Shown in pieces: positions 52,059 through 62,308 of a DNA stretch of 64,000 nucleotides (position 1 is its first letter; the number at the start of each line of letters is the position of its first letter). Made by a program: the position numbers and the translations under genes. The notes under the pieces were generated by a model. It saw only the letters and a program-made list of their open reading frames with translations, did no database searches and was not told the DNA's origin. This DNA comes from Adiantum capillus-veneris (lineage: Eukaryota; Streptophyta; Polypodiopsida; Polypodiales; Pteridaceae), in contig CM043953.1 of assembly GCA_014529385.2 (NCBI GenBank), positions 75,649,372 through 75,713,371 of the forward strand. The letters run 5' to 3'.

Positions 52059-52107
<49 letters not shown>
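51730..52107. repeat. Cluster of (CA)n, (GA)n and (CT)n microsatellites
   Basis: (CA)n then (GA)n at 51730-51776, (GA)n at 51811-51840, (CT)n at 51980-52013, (CT)n then (CA)n at 52060-52107. All lie upstream of the GASA gene. Confidence 0.93.
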
Positions 52108-52113
<6 letters not shown>

Positions 52114-52127
52114 CTTGGTGTCCTCGC

Positions 52128-52347
52128 CAGTGTTGTCGGGAAAATTCATTTTACCAAAACATACCTTTCTTGAATTTTTCAAGAGGAAATTTTAGAAAAT
52201 TGGATTTATTTTTTGGGGTTTTCCACTAACTTTCTCTATTTTGGGTCGGAATTTCTCCTCTTCCCCTTGCCTTCAACAACCGGCATTTTTTGAAATTGAA
52301 AACAACACAATATTAAGATGAAACACATTTTTCCCGAACACTGGGAC
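52128..52347. mobile_element. hAT-like MITE
   Basis: The ends are CAGTGTTGTCGGGAAAA and TTTTTCCCGAACACTG, inverted repeats with a 2-base indel. TCCTCGC occurs on both sides (52121-52127 and 52348-52354), close to the 8-bp duplication expected for hAT. Four bases (GGAC) between the right end and the repeat leave the exact boundary open. It is AT-rich and non-coding. Confidence 0.6.
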
Positions 52348-52361
52348 TCCTCGCACATCCA

Positions 52362-52363
<2 letters not shown>

Positions 52364-52425
<62 letters not shown>
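52364..52425. repeat. (CT)n(AT)n microsatellite
   Basis: About 14 CT units run into about 17 AT units, ending at the mariner-type MITE. Confidence 0.93.
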
Positions 52426-52429
<4 letters not shown>

Positions 52430-52862
52430 AAGAAGATTTAGAAATTTTCTCATGCAGGAAAACATAGTCTTTTTCATATAATGCATAACACTATGAGCTT
52501 CTGCTTGAGAGGCACCGCATACCAGGGCTAGAAAAATACATTTTTCCTACCCGGTGAAAATAAGGGAAAACTTGAAAGTTTCCCAGTTTTTAGGTCAAAA
52601 GCTGAAGCTTTTGCCGGTAATTACACTAAAACTTGTCTAAATTTCCCGGTTTTTTTAAAGGCAAGCTCCAAATTCAACCGGGATTTTACAATTTCAGCCG
52701 GTTAAAATACACTGGACCCCTGGTTTTTTCTAACACTGCCGCATACCTAGCTAGGTACGATTGGGGGCAGGGGACCACCGCCCTCTAGAGCAGAAGCTCA
52801 TGATGTTGAGGTAAGTCACAATGTGAGAATTATTGTGAGAATTTATCCAAAACTTCTTGTGA
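52426..52862. mobile_element. Tc1/mariner-type MITE, TA target site, carrying a nested hAT MITE
   Basis: The inverted ends TCACAAGAAG (52426-52435) and CTTCTTGTGA (52853-52862) are flanked by TA on each side. The interior is related to 50828-51025 in inverse orientation (AGCAGAAGCTCATGATGTT). It is interrupted by 52523-52738. Confidence 0.82.
52523..52738. mobile_element. hAT-type MITE (216 bp), 8-bp target duplication CCGCATAC
   Basis: The ends CAGGGCTAGAAAAATA and TTTTTTCTAACACTG are imperfect inverted repeats of the hAT CAG type. Perfect 8-bp duplications CCGCATAC lie at 52515-52522 and 52739-52746. It is inserted in the palindrome arm of the mariner-type MITE; copy 50828-51025 shows the related unoccupied arm. 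Confidence 0.9.
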
Positions 52863-53399
52863 TATACTTTGAATCCTTGGAATATTCATTTTACCACTCA
52901 TTTGTTTGACTCGTGTAACCCCATGAAAGAATAGTAATTTTAAATTTGCACAAGTGAATTTTTTTTTCCATCTTCTTTACTGCCTTTTGCAATTGAGTTG
53001 CATGAGCCAAGTACCCCGTGAGAGCGTGCGACTTCCTTTTTGCTCCAATTTCAATGGCCTTTTCTTTGCAGTCCTTTTTTAAAGGAAAAAGACACTTGCC
53101 TTTAGATGACTATCCTACCTGTCCTAAGTACCCTTTCTCCCAAAGTTTTCACCCAAATGAAGAAGGCCCATATCCAGGGGAAAATCATTTTCAGAACCTT
53201 ACACAACTCCTTTTTGTGAAAAGGAGATTTTCAAAAATTTAGGTAAGTTGACCTTTGCAATTAAAAGAGGTCAAATATCTTGTATATTAACTGTACATTA
53301 GTTTCAATTTCTGCCCCTCACTCACTCTCTAACATGACAACTACTTGGCCTTCACTGAGTGTTCTTAAGTACTTCCCCTAATCTTATTGCTAGAGACTT
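52863..53399. other. No recognised gene
   Basis: A short open frame at 53018-53242 has no recognisable motif; no repeat structure is seen. Confidence 0.4.
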
Positions 53400-54440
53400 A
53401 ACATGGTTGAGAGAGTTGAAGATAGGTACCAGTCTCTCGTAAGAGCCATCAGTGGTGCAAAAGAAATTGCATGGTCTCTATTGCAATAAAATCTCAATTT
53501 GATAGATGTCTTAGAAAACTTGGGTTTTACATGGGCAGAACAAGGTGCAGTCAGGTTCTTTTTTTAGATCTGCCAGGCTTGACAAGCGTTTTATGTTTGC
53601 TAATATGCTTCAGGACCAATTGGACATTAATTGCAAAACTAACTCTTCTATTCTCATCTCTGATCATGGGATTCTATTGTTAAGAACAATCAAAGAGCCT
53701 TGTCCCTTTTTAAAACCCACGCTAAAGAGCTTAGGGCTAACAAAAGGATGATGAATAGGGAGAAGATTCTTTGTTTTGAAGGTCTTCTCTGCCTATCTAG
53801 GTTCCCCTTCCCCTGAGTTGATCAGGTTAAAAACCTCCCTTAAACTAGAGGAACTCCTCGACGCTCAGTGCAGCCTTGCTTGGACCAGAGAATTTTGGGT
53901 GGCAAAATTGACCAGCCTAATAAGCAAATGTTTGAAAAAGAAAATGATTTTCATTCCTCTTTTTTTATTGAATGGATGGGCAAGCATGTGAAAATCAAGT
54001 TGTTGATCCTCAGATAGCTAAGAAACTAGATATGCCCATTTTAGAAGGGGAGGTCACGAAAAAATCCCTTAGTCATGATGGAATTCCCAATGAGTTTTTT
54101 ATCACCCTTCAAGACTTGCTCATCCCTTCATGAAGGTCTAGCAAGAAGCACTGAGGGTCGGAGCTTTCTTCTCCAACATAACTTAGGGTTTTAACGTGGA
54201 TTTTGACAATATTGAGTGGGACTTTATGTTTAAGTCTTTGTATAATATGGACCGTTAGTGCAATTCCTCTCAATAGATCTATTAGATACGTCTGTCCTCT
54301 TGCTTCTTTGCTTTTGGCAATGGACCATATGGGAAAAAGCTAAATTTTGTGTTAACTTACCTGTGCAATTCCTCTCAAGAGATCTATTAGATAGGCATGT
54401 CCTCTTGCTTCTTTGCTTTTTGTAATTTATTTATGGAGGG
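53400..54440 (+). pseudogene. LINE ORF2 fragment (LINE4), heavily mutated
   Basis: The + strand gives WAEQGAVRFFFRSARLDKRF at about 53525-53590 (the block W-x-x-xGD-x-NTKFF between endonuclease and RT). RT motif B follows at about 54270-54320 (a degraded GVRQGCPLAPLLFA, here SIRYVCPLASLLLAMDH), and again at about 54375-54420. So a 105-bp segment (54259-54318 and 54364-54421) is duplicated. Many stops and frame changes occur. The ends are approximate. Confidence 0.55.
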
Positions 54441-54902
54441 GTATCATTTAAAGCACTTAAAAAATATAAATATAGATTGAATGAAAAAAAGGGTGTGCTG
54501 TAATCTTGGAAAATTCACAGATAAGGGATTTTCATAATACTCCTTGAATGCACATGATATAGTATTTTTCCATATAGTGAACATCCTTTGGGGACACTAG
54601 AATCTGCAGCGTGTGGGTGACTTAAGGCATAAGCAAAGATTCTTTAAGTTTGTAAGATTTTGTGTTGAAATATCATGTCGATGATATGTTATTTATCTTC
54701 TATTTTTGACAAATTATGACATGTAGATTAATAACATAGCGGAAATTGCTTTCTTAAAGGCAAAGTAATGGTTTTTAGTTATGGTACACTAACACAAATT
54801 TGTTGTAGGGTTGATAGGTGAAAAAAAAATCTGGATTGGTGGATTATCTCTTGAATGATATCATATTCTCACTCGTAAGGCTTTGTGATTTTGTTTGTTT
54901 AT

Positions 54903-55003
<101 letters not shown>

Positions 55004-55043
55004 GACTTCAACTTTTATAAATAGACTCATATGGGCTCAATGA

Positions 55044-56038
55044 GGGACCCATGTTAAGGGGGGGGGGGGGGGAGTCTTTGCCCTAGTGTTCGGATCTCTC
55101 ATTGCCTCTTTGCTCGTGTGCATACATAACACTCTGCTGTAGAAGGTGTGCATGCCAACGATCTTGCGTTCTCTCTCAGTCTCACTATTTCTTGCATGAT
55201 GCCATCATTGTCAAGGTAATCACATTTAATTCTATCTCTTGTTTTGCGCTATGATTTGTGTATTTGCAAGGTTCTCTATGCTATTGGGTGTTGTTGTAGT
55301 GGGCTTGTTCAATCTAGATGCGTGTATCTCTCAGCCAGGCTGTCATGTACTTGCAATCAATGCAAATGGGATGTGCATGTGCATTGAGAGGGACACATGT
55401 TTGGGGGGGACAGAAGTCTTTGTCCCAGTGTTCACATCTCTCTTCACCTCTATGCTAGCATGCATACATAGCACTCTGCTCTAGAATGTGCACATGCCCA
55501 CGCTCTTGCATTCTCTCTAAGTGTCACTATTTCTTGCATGATGCCATCATTGACAAGGTATTGACATTTAATTATATCTCTTGTTTTGCATTATGGTTTG
55601 TGTATTTTCAGGGTCTCGTATGCTATCAATTGCTATTGTAGTGGGCATGTTTGATCTAATGTGTATCTTTTAGCCAGGGGGTCATGTACTTGCAATCAAT
55701 GAAAATGGGATGTGCATGTGCATGTGCATAGAGGGACCCATGGGGGGCGGGGGTTGGGGTTTCTTTGTACCAATGTTCATATCTCTGTTCACCTCTATGC
55801 TTGTGTGCATACATAGCACTTTGATCTAGAAGGTGCGCATGCCCACACTCGCGTGTTGTTCTCTCTTAGTCTCACTATTTCTTGCATGATGCCATCATTG
55901 TCAAGGTATTCACATTTGATTCATTCACTTGTTTTGCGGTATGATTTGTGTACTTGCAGGGTTTTCTATGCATTTGATTGATGTTGTAGTGGGCTTGTTT
56001 GATCTAGATGCGTATCTCTCAGCCACGGTGTCATGTAA
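55044..56038. repeat. Three tandem copies of a ~345-bp repeat
   Basis: The units start at 55044, 55390 and 55733 with GGGAC(C/A)CATG and a G-run. All contain CATGATGCCATCATTG(T/A)CAAGG and GCCA(G/C)G..GTCATGTA. The periods are 346 and 343 bp; the third unit is shorter at its 3' end. A 14-base G-run lies at 55059-55072. No ORF is conserved across units. Confidence 0.9.
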
Positions 56039-56490
56039 GGTAACATGGCCAGAATAGTGGCGGCCCCCAACTGGAGCACGCCTAGTTGCCAATAATAAAA
56101 CACTCTTCATCGTAATGATATAGCTGCAATACAAAGATGGTTTTGGTGCATGCCTCGTTGCACTTAGATCATGAGTTCAAAGGCATGCTTTTACTAGCCC
56201 TCGCATGCCACAACACTTTACGTTGCCAATTTTGCAAAGTAAGTGTGTGCTTGCAGTGAAGCTGAGAGTAGATTTTTTAATGCCTGCTTTATCGTATTGA
56301 ATCAAAGGCAAAAATGCAAGCGAATTGGCTCATACCTCCGGATTGAAGAATCTGCTCTCTTTCCATTATGGAATGGAAACAATAACAGGTTGTCAAAAAC
56401 ACCATTGAGAATCATCATCACTGAGATAATCATTAAACTCATCTTCATACTGCTCTAAAATAAATTCATATGCTTCTTGCAACCTTGATA
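56039..56490. other. No recognised gene
   Basis: Unique-looking sequence after the tandem repeat; a 71-codon open frame at 56243-56458 has no motif. Confidence 0.4.
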
Positions 56491-56491
56491 T

Positions 56492-56794
56492 TCATCGAGC
56501 CGTAGAGCATGACTTCCTCTTCTTACCCACCCAACTATTATGCCACTTGTGTGCATCATCAAGAACATCAAAAAACCAATTTAGATCCTCTTGAGCATCA
56601 CACATGTCCTGATAACATGATGCATCTTGAAAACATTGCATAATATGATACAACTGCCTGCACAACTTTGACATGCAATACTTGACACAAACCTCCTCCT
56701 TCTGACAAAGCGTACACATATAAGGACATTTCTTGATATAATGGCCATGCTTTTGACAAATAAGACATTGCTTCTTCTTCTTCTTCTTTGCCAT
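56492..56794 (-). CDS. Small zinc-knuckle protein, hypothetical (100 aa)
   Basis: From the Met at 56794: MAKKKKKKQCLICQKHGHYI, then KKCPYMCTLCQKEE. A CCHC knuckle C-x2-C-x4-H-x4-C is present, followed by CTLCQKEEVCVKYC, which could be a second, divergent zinc site. The rest (NWFFDVLDDAHKWHNSW) has no recognised domain, and the C-terminus is basic (GKKRKSCSTAR). An upstream in-frame Met at 56842 is possible. Zinc knuckles are common in gag and transposon proteins, so a mobile-element origin is plausible. No splice sites or neighbours support a host gene. Confidence 0.4.
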   Translation of the reverse strand: MAKKKKKKQCLICQKHGHYIKKCPYMCTLCQKEEVCVKYCMSKLCRQLYHIMQCFQDASCYQDMCDAQEDLNWFFDVLDDAHKWHNSWVGKKRKSCSTAR

Positions 56795-56842
56795 TAAGTA
56801 GACATTAAAGAAATAGAGACAAATAGTATCACCATAATCCAA

Positions 56843-57520
56843 GAATCAGTATGACACTGCATAAAACTGAAATTTCTTGCAAATTTTTAGGAAACTGCCT
56901 GAATCTGCTTGAATTTCCTGTAAACTGTCAGGAAACTGTATGAATCTGCCTGAAAATTGCATGAATTTCTTGCAAATTGTCAGGAAAATACCCTTCATTG
57001 CTTAAAAATGCTACCAAGTTGCAAAAAAGACCCTGAAAACAATATGACAACACCCTAATTGTTGAAAAATGCCTGATTTTTGAAAACGCCTGAAAACCAA
57101 AAACACCCTGAATAGAAGTAGGGTTTCCACTCCTTAATTTGCAACTTTTGACAAAAACCAGCCACGAATCGCCATGTGCTGAGCCCCATTGCCCATAGAC
57201 AAGAAAAAACCTCCAACATTACATGATTAAGGGAATAAAACAGAGTTCAGGGAAGATGCAAGTTGCTAAAAGATGAGAAATCACAAAAATAGACCATTAC
57301 ACACAAAAAACATCCTTCTTCTTCTTCATTCATTGACTACCCCCAACTACAACCGCCAAAGGCTCTTTTCAAATCCCCATGAAGAGTTATGTCCATCTTC
57401 CACTTCAGGACCTGATTTCTTACCACAATTACTACAAACATTGGAGCAAAGTAAATACTCAATCTAATTTGGGGTTAACAGAGCGGACATATCCCTCATA
57501 AGGTGCTTCGACATTTTCCA
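56843..57520. other. No gene; repeated CCTGAA/TTGCAAATT phrases
   Basis: 56870-57110 contains many loose repeats of GGAAACTGCCTGAATCTGC and TGAAAACGCC. An open frame at 57273-57467 (+) has no motif but lies in front of the TNP2 fragment. Confidence 0.4.
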
Positions 57521-57528
57521 TTGGCACC

Positions 57529-57738
57529 TTGTATACAACATATATTTTGAACCCCAGATTTAGCAAGACTTATGGACTCAAGAGCAAAGAATGCAAGTAC
57601 AGATGGCTTATGAGAATTCCCTTGGATTGCCTTGCTTTCAAACATATCAATACAAAATGGCCTGAGTTTGAAACAAAACAACGACACATTAAGATGGACG
57701 TTGATTTGGATGGTGTGAATCCATTCTCCACGCTCTAG
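57529..57738 (+). pseudogene. CACTA (En/Spm) TNP2-type transposase fragment
   Basis: It encodes YILNPRFSKTY, RWLMRIPLDCLAFKHINTKW, PEFETKQRHIKMDVDLDGVN and PFS before a stop. This matches the TNP2 transposase block H-x-A-x-x-W-x-x-F-D-x-x-(W/Y)-P-x-F-x-x-x-x-R-x-(I/V)-x-x-x-(L/V)-x-x-DG-x-NPF. The expected continuation (STWPV) is absent, so it is an isolated exon or relic. Confidence 0.7.
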
Positions 57739-58827
57739 TAAATGGTCTACTTAACGGCTTGGTGATTGGATCTCGGTGCGGGGAATGGAATACAGAGCAA
57801 GCATGGTGGGAAAAAAAAATTTGTTGAAATTTTTTAAAAGGGTTTTTGGTGGTCTTGGGGGCCTTGGGGTCAAGATCACAGGGAACTGCCATGTGGCCAG
57901 GTGCATTATCCCATACGCGAGGCCACGAGAAATCAAGCTTGTATAAGAGCCACAAGGAGCGCCCCCATTGGTATCACATGATCTAGAGAATTTTTTTGAA
58001 GCATGGGCAATGGCGGTTTGTCGCAGTGATGCTATGTGGGCGTCTATAGGCGGCCGTCGATGGTCGTGGGTGGCGCGCTCGTGCAATGCTGATGATGACA
58101 TGGAAATTCATATTGGGCGGGTGCCTACATGCCTAAAAAGGCTCCCAAAATTTTTTATTGAAGAGGAGTTCCACAGGATAGTCACGAGGCCGTGACTATT
58201 CCCTTGGACATAAGGGGTTACACACATGCAATAACTTGAAGATCAAGTGGAGTGCCATAATTAGCAGGGGATTGACATGCAGTGGTCAAGAAAAAAATAG
58301 AAAAAAATCGACAAAGAAGGGGCAGTGGCACACGCCCTAGGAGTACCCACCATTTTTTCGTTTCTTGGGGGAGTTCTCAAGGGGTGAAGGGGTAGAGAAG
58401 CTCAAGAGAGTTTGGTGTTGATGAGTCGGTGAAGAAGGAGGAAGAAAACCCTGTAATTGAAGCTTTCATAATAAAAAACCTGCTCTTTTCAAGTGTTGTT
58501 GACACCCCCATCCCCCTTTTTTCTTGTATTTTTCTATGCTCAGTTGCACACTTGTTGTGCATGTGCCGATGTGGCATTTTGGTGTCTCGAATAGGGTATG
58601 GTGCGGTGCAAGGGGAGAGGGAAATATATCAGTTGTGTGGATTTTTTGTGTGTGGTCAAGATTGAAGCGGTGTGGTGAAAGTTTTAATTATTCAAGTCAT
58701 GTCAATGCTTGTTTGCAAGGTGTGCTCTATTTTGGATTTGGAAAATAGGGTTGTATTGAAGGTCAATCTGAGAGGGGTGGGGTGTAGTGTGTGCCCTAGG
58801 CTATAGAGAGGCATCTATGGTGTTTAC
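57739..58827. other. Possible LTR or leader of the downstream Tat-type element; no gene
   Basis: No conserved ORF. 58370-58530 contains AATAAAAAACC-type polyadenylation-like sequence. Only one element end is in the window, so an LTR cannot be proved. Confidence 0.3.
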
Positions 58828-59520
58828 ATGGGTGTGTTTCCATTCTTGTGCTCCATCTTTTGGTGCCCTCATTGGGGAGCATCTGATTGCTCTTTAGATT
58901 TGATCAAGAAGTGGTTTTTCATCAAGAAGTGGTGGGAGAGTGATGGCACCAAGAGACTATGGTCCGATTTTCACCGAAGAAGAAGATCCAGAAAGAGTGG
59001 ATGGCCAACTTTGAGCTTTAGATGTTGTTGTTACATATGCCTCGAGGACAACAAGATGCATAGGATTTCACTAATGATGCGAGGGAGAGAAAAGACATGG
59101 TTCGATGCTTTGGAAGGCGAAATGAGGTTCATGTGGCCGGTTTTGCAGACTCGATTTTTGCAAGACTTTTGTAAAGAGGTATCACCCATTGATTTAGATG
59201 CGAGATTGAAGAATTTGAAGCAGGGAATTTGGAGTTTTCCTCAACCGTTTTGAAGCATGATGGAGGGACTTTGCAGTAGCCATGCAATTGGCTAACGGTG
59301 GTGAGTATTTTAAATTGGGAAAAATCATGGTATGCCTGCATCCAAAGGTTTGGGAAAAGGTGGATTTCAAGATCTTGGAGAACTACAACGGGGTGGTTTG
59401 TATTGCACGGGCAAAGAGCAAGAAAATTAGGAAGAAAATCGAGTAAGGTGCATTAGGGTACGAGTTGATGGCTCCTAATCTTGCTCCAAGTTCGAGAGAA
59501 GAAGTCCAAGCGGAGAACTA
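58828..59520 (+). pseudogene. gag: Gag of Tat-type Ty3/gypsy element
   Basis: The open part 58828-59253 includes NKMHRISLMMRGREKTWFDA and ARLKNLKQGIWSF. After a frame change come RRYWRDFAVAMQLANGGEYF-like and LGKIMVCLHPKVWEKVDF segments, typical of capsid helices. Stops at 59254 and about 59445 break it. Confidence 0.55.
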
Positions 59521-59606
59521 GGTAAATTAAGGGGTGGCGGCAATTCCTCAACAATGGGTACGTACTGTTCAAGAATTGAGTGAGAAAATGCAAGAACTAC
59601 GTTTAA

Positions 59607-59951
59607 GTGCTATGGAAAAAGGACAACCAAGGGCTAGAAGAGGCAAGACTAGAGTTTCTTGGTAGGTGTTATAATTGCAGAGAGGAGGTCCATTATGCTC
59701 CAAATTGCCCCCATCCATCGAGGGAGCGAGGCGGCACATGTACCCTCTATTTGGTCGAGTCCGAGGACACACAATTTAATGGTCAAAGGGAGCAACATGC
59801 AATTGAAAATCAGGCCCCATTGACTCCACTTGGTAATGATGAAGTGCAAAGAGTTAACATTATTGGGGTTGACAGGCAGCAAAAGGGCCAAAGGCAAGAG
59901 GGAAACCGAGATAGAATGAGACTAGAGCTACAAAAGGCAAAGAGAAAGTGA
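59607..59951 (+). pseudogene. Gag zinc knuckle and linker of Tat-type element
   Basis: CYNCREEVHYAPNC near 59670-59710 is a CCHC knuckle (C-x2-C-x4-H-x4-C), followed by PHPSRERGGTC and a charged tail (QREGNRDRMRLELQKAKRK). It links the Gag remnant to the protease. Confidence 0.65.
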
Positions 59952-60199
59952 ATGAGAGTAAAGAGAAGCCATAGTTGAGCAAAAGAAGGCGGCGGAGAAA
60001 GATCAATCAGACCAACTTTCAATTAGGGCGTGGTCATCTAGAGTATGATTTGGTGAGTGATGTTCAAAGCCACAAAGCTAATAGTCCTTTTGGGCAGCAA
60101 CTTGCACTCAACCCCAAATGGAGGAGGCAATGGTCAACCAATGTAAGCACGAAGCTACCCAGTGCAAGAGGTACTATGCATGTCGTGTAGAATCTAACC

Positions 60200-60731
60200 T
60201 TAAGGGTGGGGAGTCTCATTGATGTGCTTCTAGTGGTGGAGGTTTTGGTTGAAAGGAAGAAGCAAGTGCAAGCCTATATTGATGATGGTGCCCAAGTGTG
60301 TGTGATAACAGAGTCTGCTATGAAAGATATTGGTATCAAGTCCATGGTAAGGTCCAATGTGTAGATGAGGATGCAAAATCATGCCAAAGCTTGATGTTTG
60401 GGAGTGGCCCAGGATGTGAAAGTAAAAGTTATGGGTATTGATGCCTCATTGATTTCTTTGTTATGAAAGAAGGTGAGAATGCTTATCCAATCGATTCTTG
60501 GGGAGACCATGGTTGTTGGCAATTGGGCCCAAACAGGATTGGGAAAGAGGGGTTTTTACCTTGCCGGATCGAGAGAATGGTCGGCAAATTGTGCTCGTTT
60601 TGAAGACCAGGGAGAGCCACTTTCATCTAGAGGCCGAAGGTGATAGAGAATGTTCTAGTGCCAGCTACAAGTATGAGATGGGATCGACTTATGATGAAGG
60701 ATCTACAGTGTTGATAAGAGGAAGAGAGTGA
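60200..60731 (+). pseudogene. Aspartic protease of Tat-type element
   Basis: AYIDDGAQVCVITESAMKDIG at about 60275-60335 is the D-x-G active-site block. At about 60500, LGRPWLLAIGPKQDWERG is the second block (ILLGRPWL...D/DW). Two frame breaks lie between them. Ile-Asp-Asp-Gly-Ala (IDDGA) is typical of the Tat/Athila branch. Confidence 0.72.
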
Positions 60732-60929
60732 TGAAGGCCTGCTAAAACTGGATACACATCTATCTGGAGTCACAGTAGATTCAGCCAAGTCCAGTGAAAC
60801 TATGCAAGCTCCAATTTGTGGTCTAGAGATTAAAGAGGTTGAGGATATGTTGGGTGAAGATCTAACCAAGCAGGAGAAAGGAATCTATATGGAGTTGTGT
60901 GCATTATATTTGAAGTTGTTTGCTATGTA

Positions 60930-61905
60930 ATACAAAGATTTGTAGGGAGAAAAATGGGTGGAACATCGAATTCTACTCAAGGCTGGATGCAAGCCAAAGG
61001 CACATAAGTTGAGGAGGTTGAGAGATATTCATGAGGAAGCTCTATGGCAGGAAATCAACGAGTTGTTGGAGGTAGGTATTATCTATCCCGTAAAAGAAAC
61101 TGAGTGGGTTTCCCTTGTTGTTATTACACCAAAGAAGAACAGGAAGTGGAGGGTGTGTGTAGATTATAAGCCGTTAAATGCTGCTACCAACCAAAACCAT
61201 TACCCTTTGCCATTCCAAGATGAAATTTTGAACCAAGTTGCAGGACATGAGCGATACTCCATCATGGATGGCTTCTCAAGTTATTTTCAGATTGGCATAG
61301 CTTTGGAGGATCAATTAAAGACTACATTCATTTCACCATGGGAGTGATTAGCTTATCGTTGAATGCATTGCTACATTTCAAGATTGGATGAACAAGGTGT
61401 TTGGACCATACTTGGGTAAGTTATCAGAGTTTTCATGGATGATATTGGTTGTTATAGCTCCATAGTAGAGCACTTGTCCAAGTTAAAGACGTGTTACTCC
61501 ATCATGGATGGCTTCTCAAGTTATTTTCAGATTGGCATAGCTTTGGAGGATCAATTAAAGACTACATTCATTTCACCATGGGGGTGATTAGCTTATCGTT
61601 GAATGCATTGCTACATTTCAAGATTGGATGAACAAGGTGTTTGGACCATACTTGGGTAAGTTATCAGAGTTTTCATGGATGATATTGGTTGTTATAGCTC
61701 CATAGTAGAGCACTTGTCCAAGTTAAAGACGTGTTTTCAAAAATTGGACGAGGAAGAAGGATAGTTGAACCTGAAAAAATGCAAATTAGCTCAACCACGG
61801 GCCCATCTTTTGGGTTACATGGTCTCACAAAATGGTATTGAAGTTGATCCAAAAAAGGTGAAAGCTTTGGTTTTGATGGAACCCAGGCTACCACCACTAC
61901 AGGTT
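60930..61905 (+). pseudogene. Reverse transcriptase of Tat-type element, with internal tandem duplication
   Basis: 60958-61347 encodes LLEVGIIYPVKETEWVSLVV (Tat/Athila-type IIYP-x-x-x-x-EWVS), KKNRKWRVCVDYKPLNAATN, HYPLPFQDEILNQVAGHERY and SIMDGFSSYFQIGIALED. Then comes a stop. The catalytic FMDD-like stretch (VFMDDIGCYSSIVEHLSKL) appears at about 61430-61490 and again at about 61670-61730 because 240 bp are duplicated. LNLKKCKLAQPRAHLLGYMV follows near 61770-61820. Confidence 0.85.
61255..61734 (+). repeat. 240-bp exact-length tandem duplication in RT
   Basis: Unit 1 is 61255-61494 and unit 2 is 61495-61734. I see one difference (A at 61345 region, G in the second copy: CATGGGAGTG versus CATGGGGGTG). 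It repeats RT motifs A to C. Confidence 0.95.
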
Positions 61906-62075
61906 TGATTTGTTTTGTGCACAAACTCAAGTATTTGGCCAAGCTTTTTTGGCTGCTATCCCAGTATGTGTACCCCCTTCAGAATTTAAGCCAACAGGTT
62001 CATGGGTTTCAATGGACAAAAGATGCTCATGTAGCTTTTGAGAGGGTAAAGGAGATCTTATGTCAATTGCCAGCT

Positions 62076-62308
62076 CTCGGGGGGTTCACCTTTCAATACC
62101 CCCCTATATAACATGCATTCATAGGGTATTAAAGAAACCCCTATTTTTACATGTTTGAATGAATAAAATAACACCTTATTTTACAGAATTTTCCAAAATT
62201 GAATATAACACCCCCTTATTTTAATGTGTCTTTGTTAAATTGCCTAAAATTTTTGTATTTTAAAACCCCTCCTTTCGAACTCACATTATATTATAACATG
62301 ATTACATA
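62076..62308. mobile_element. AT-rich insertion in the RNase H region
   Basis: The RNase H reading frame stops after KEILCQLPAL (62075) and resumes at VPIVCSPNNEDAFYVAMT (about 62313). The 230 bp between are AT-rich, non-coding and contain repeated (A)ACCCCT/CCCCCTTATTTTA phrases. This is probably a MITE or other small insertion. Clear inverted ends or a target duplication were not found. Confidence 0.45.

Noticed and set aside
55059-55072. Poly-G runs here and at 1504-1513, 22030-22041, 41331-41340 and 50043-50053 as regulatory quadruplexes
   Set aside because: Single homopolymer runs without the four-tract arrangement; they may also vary through sequencing error.
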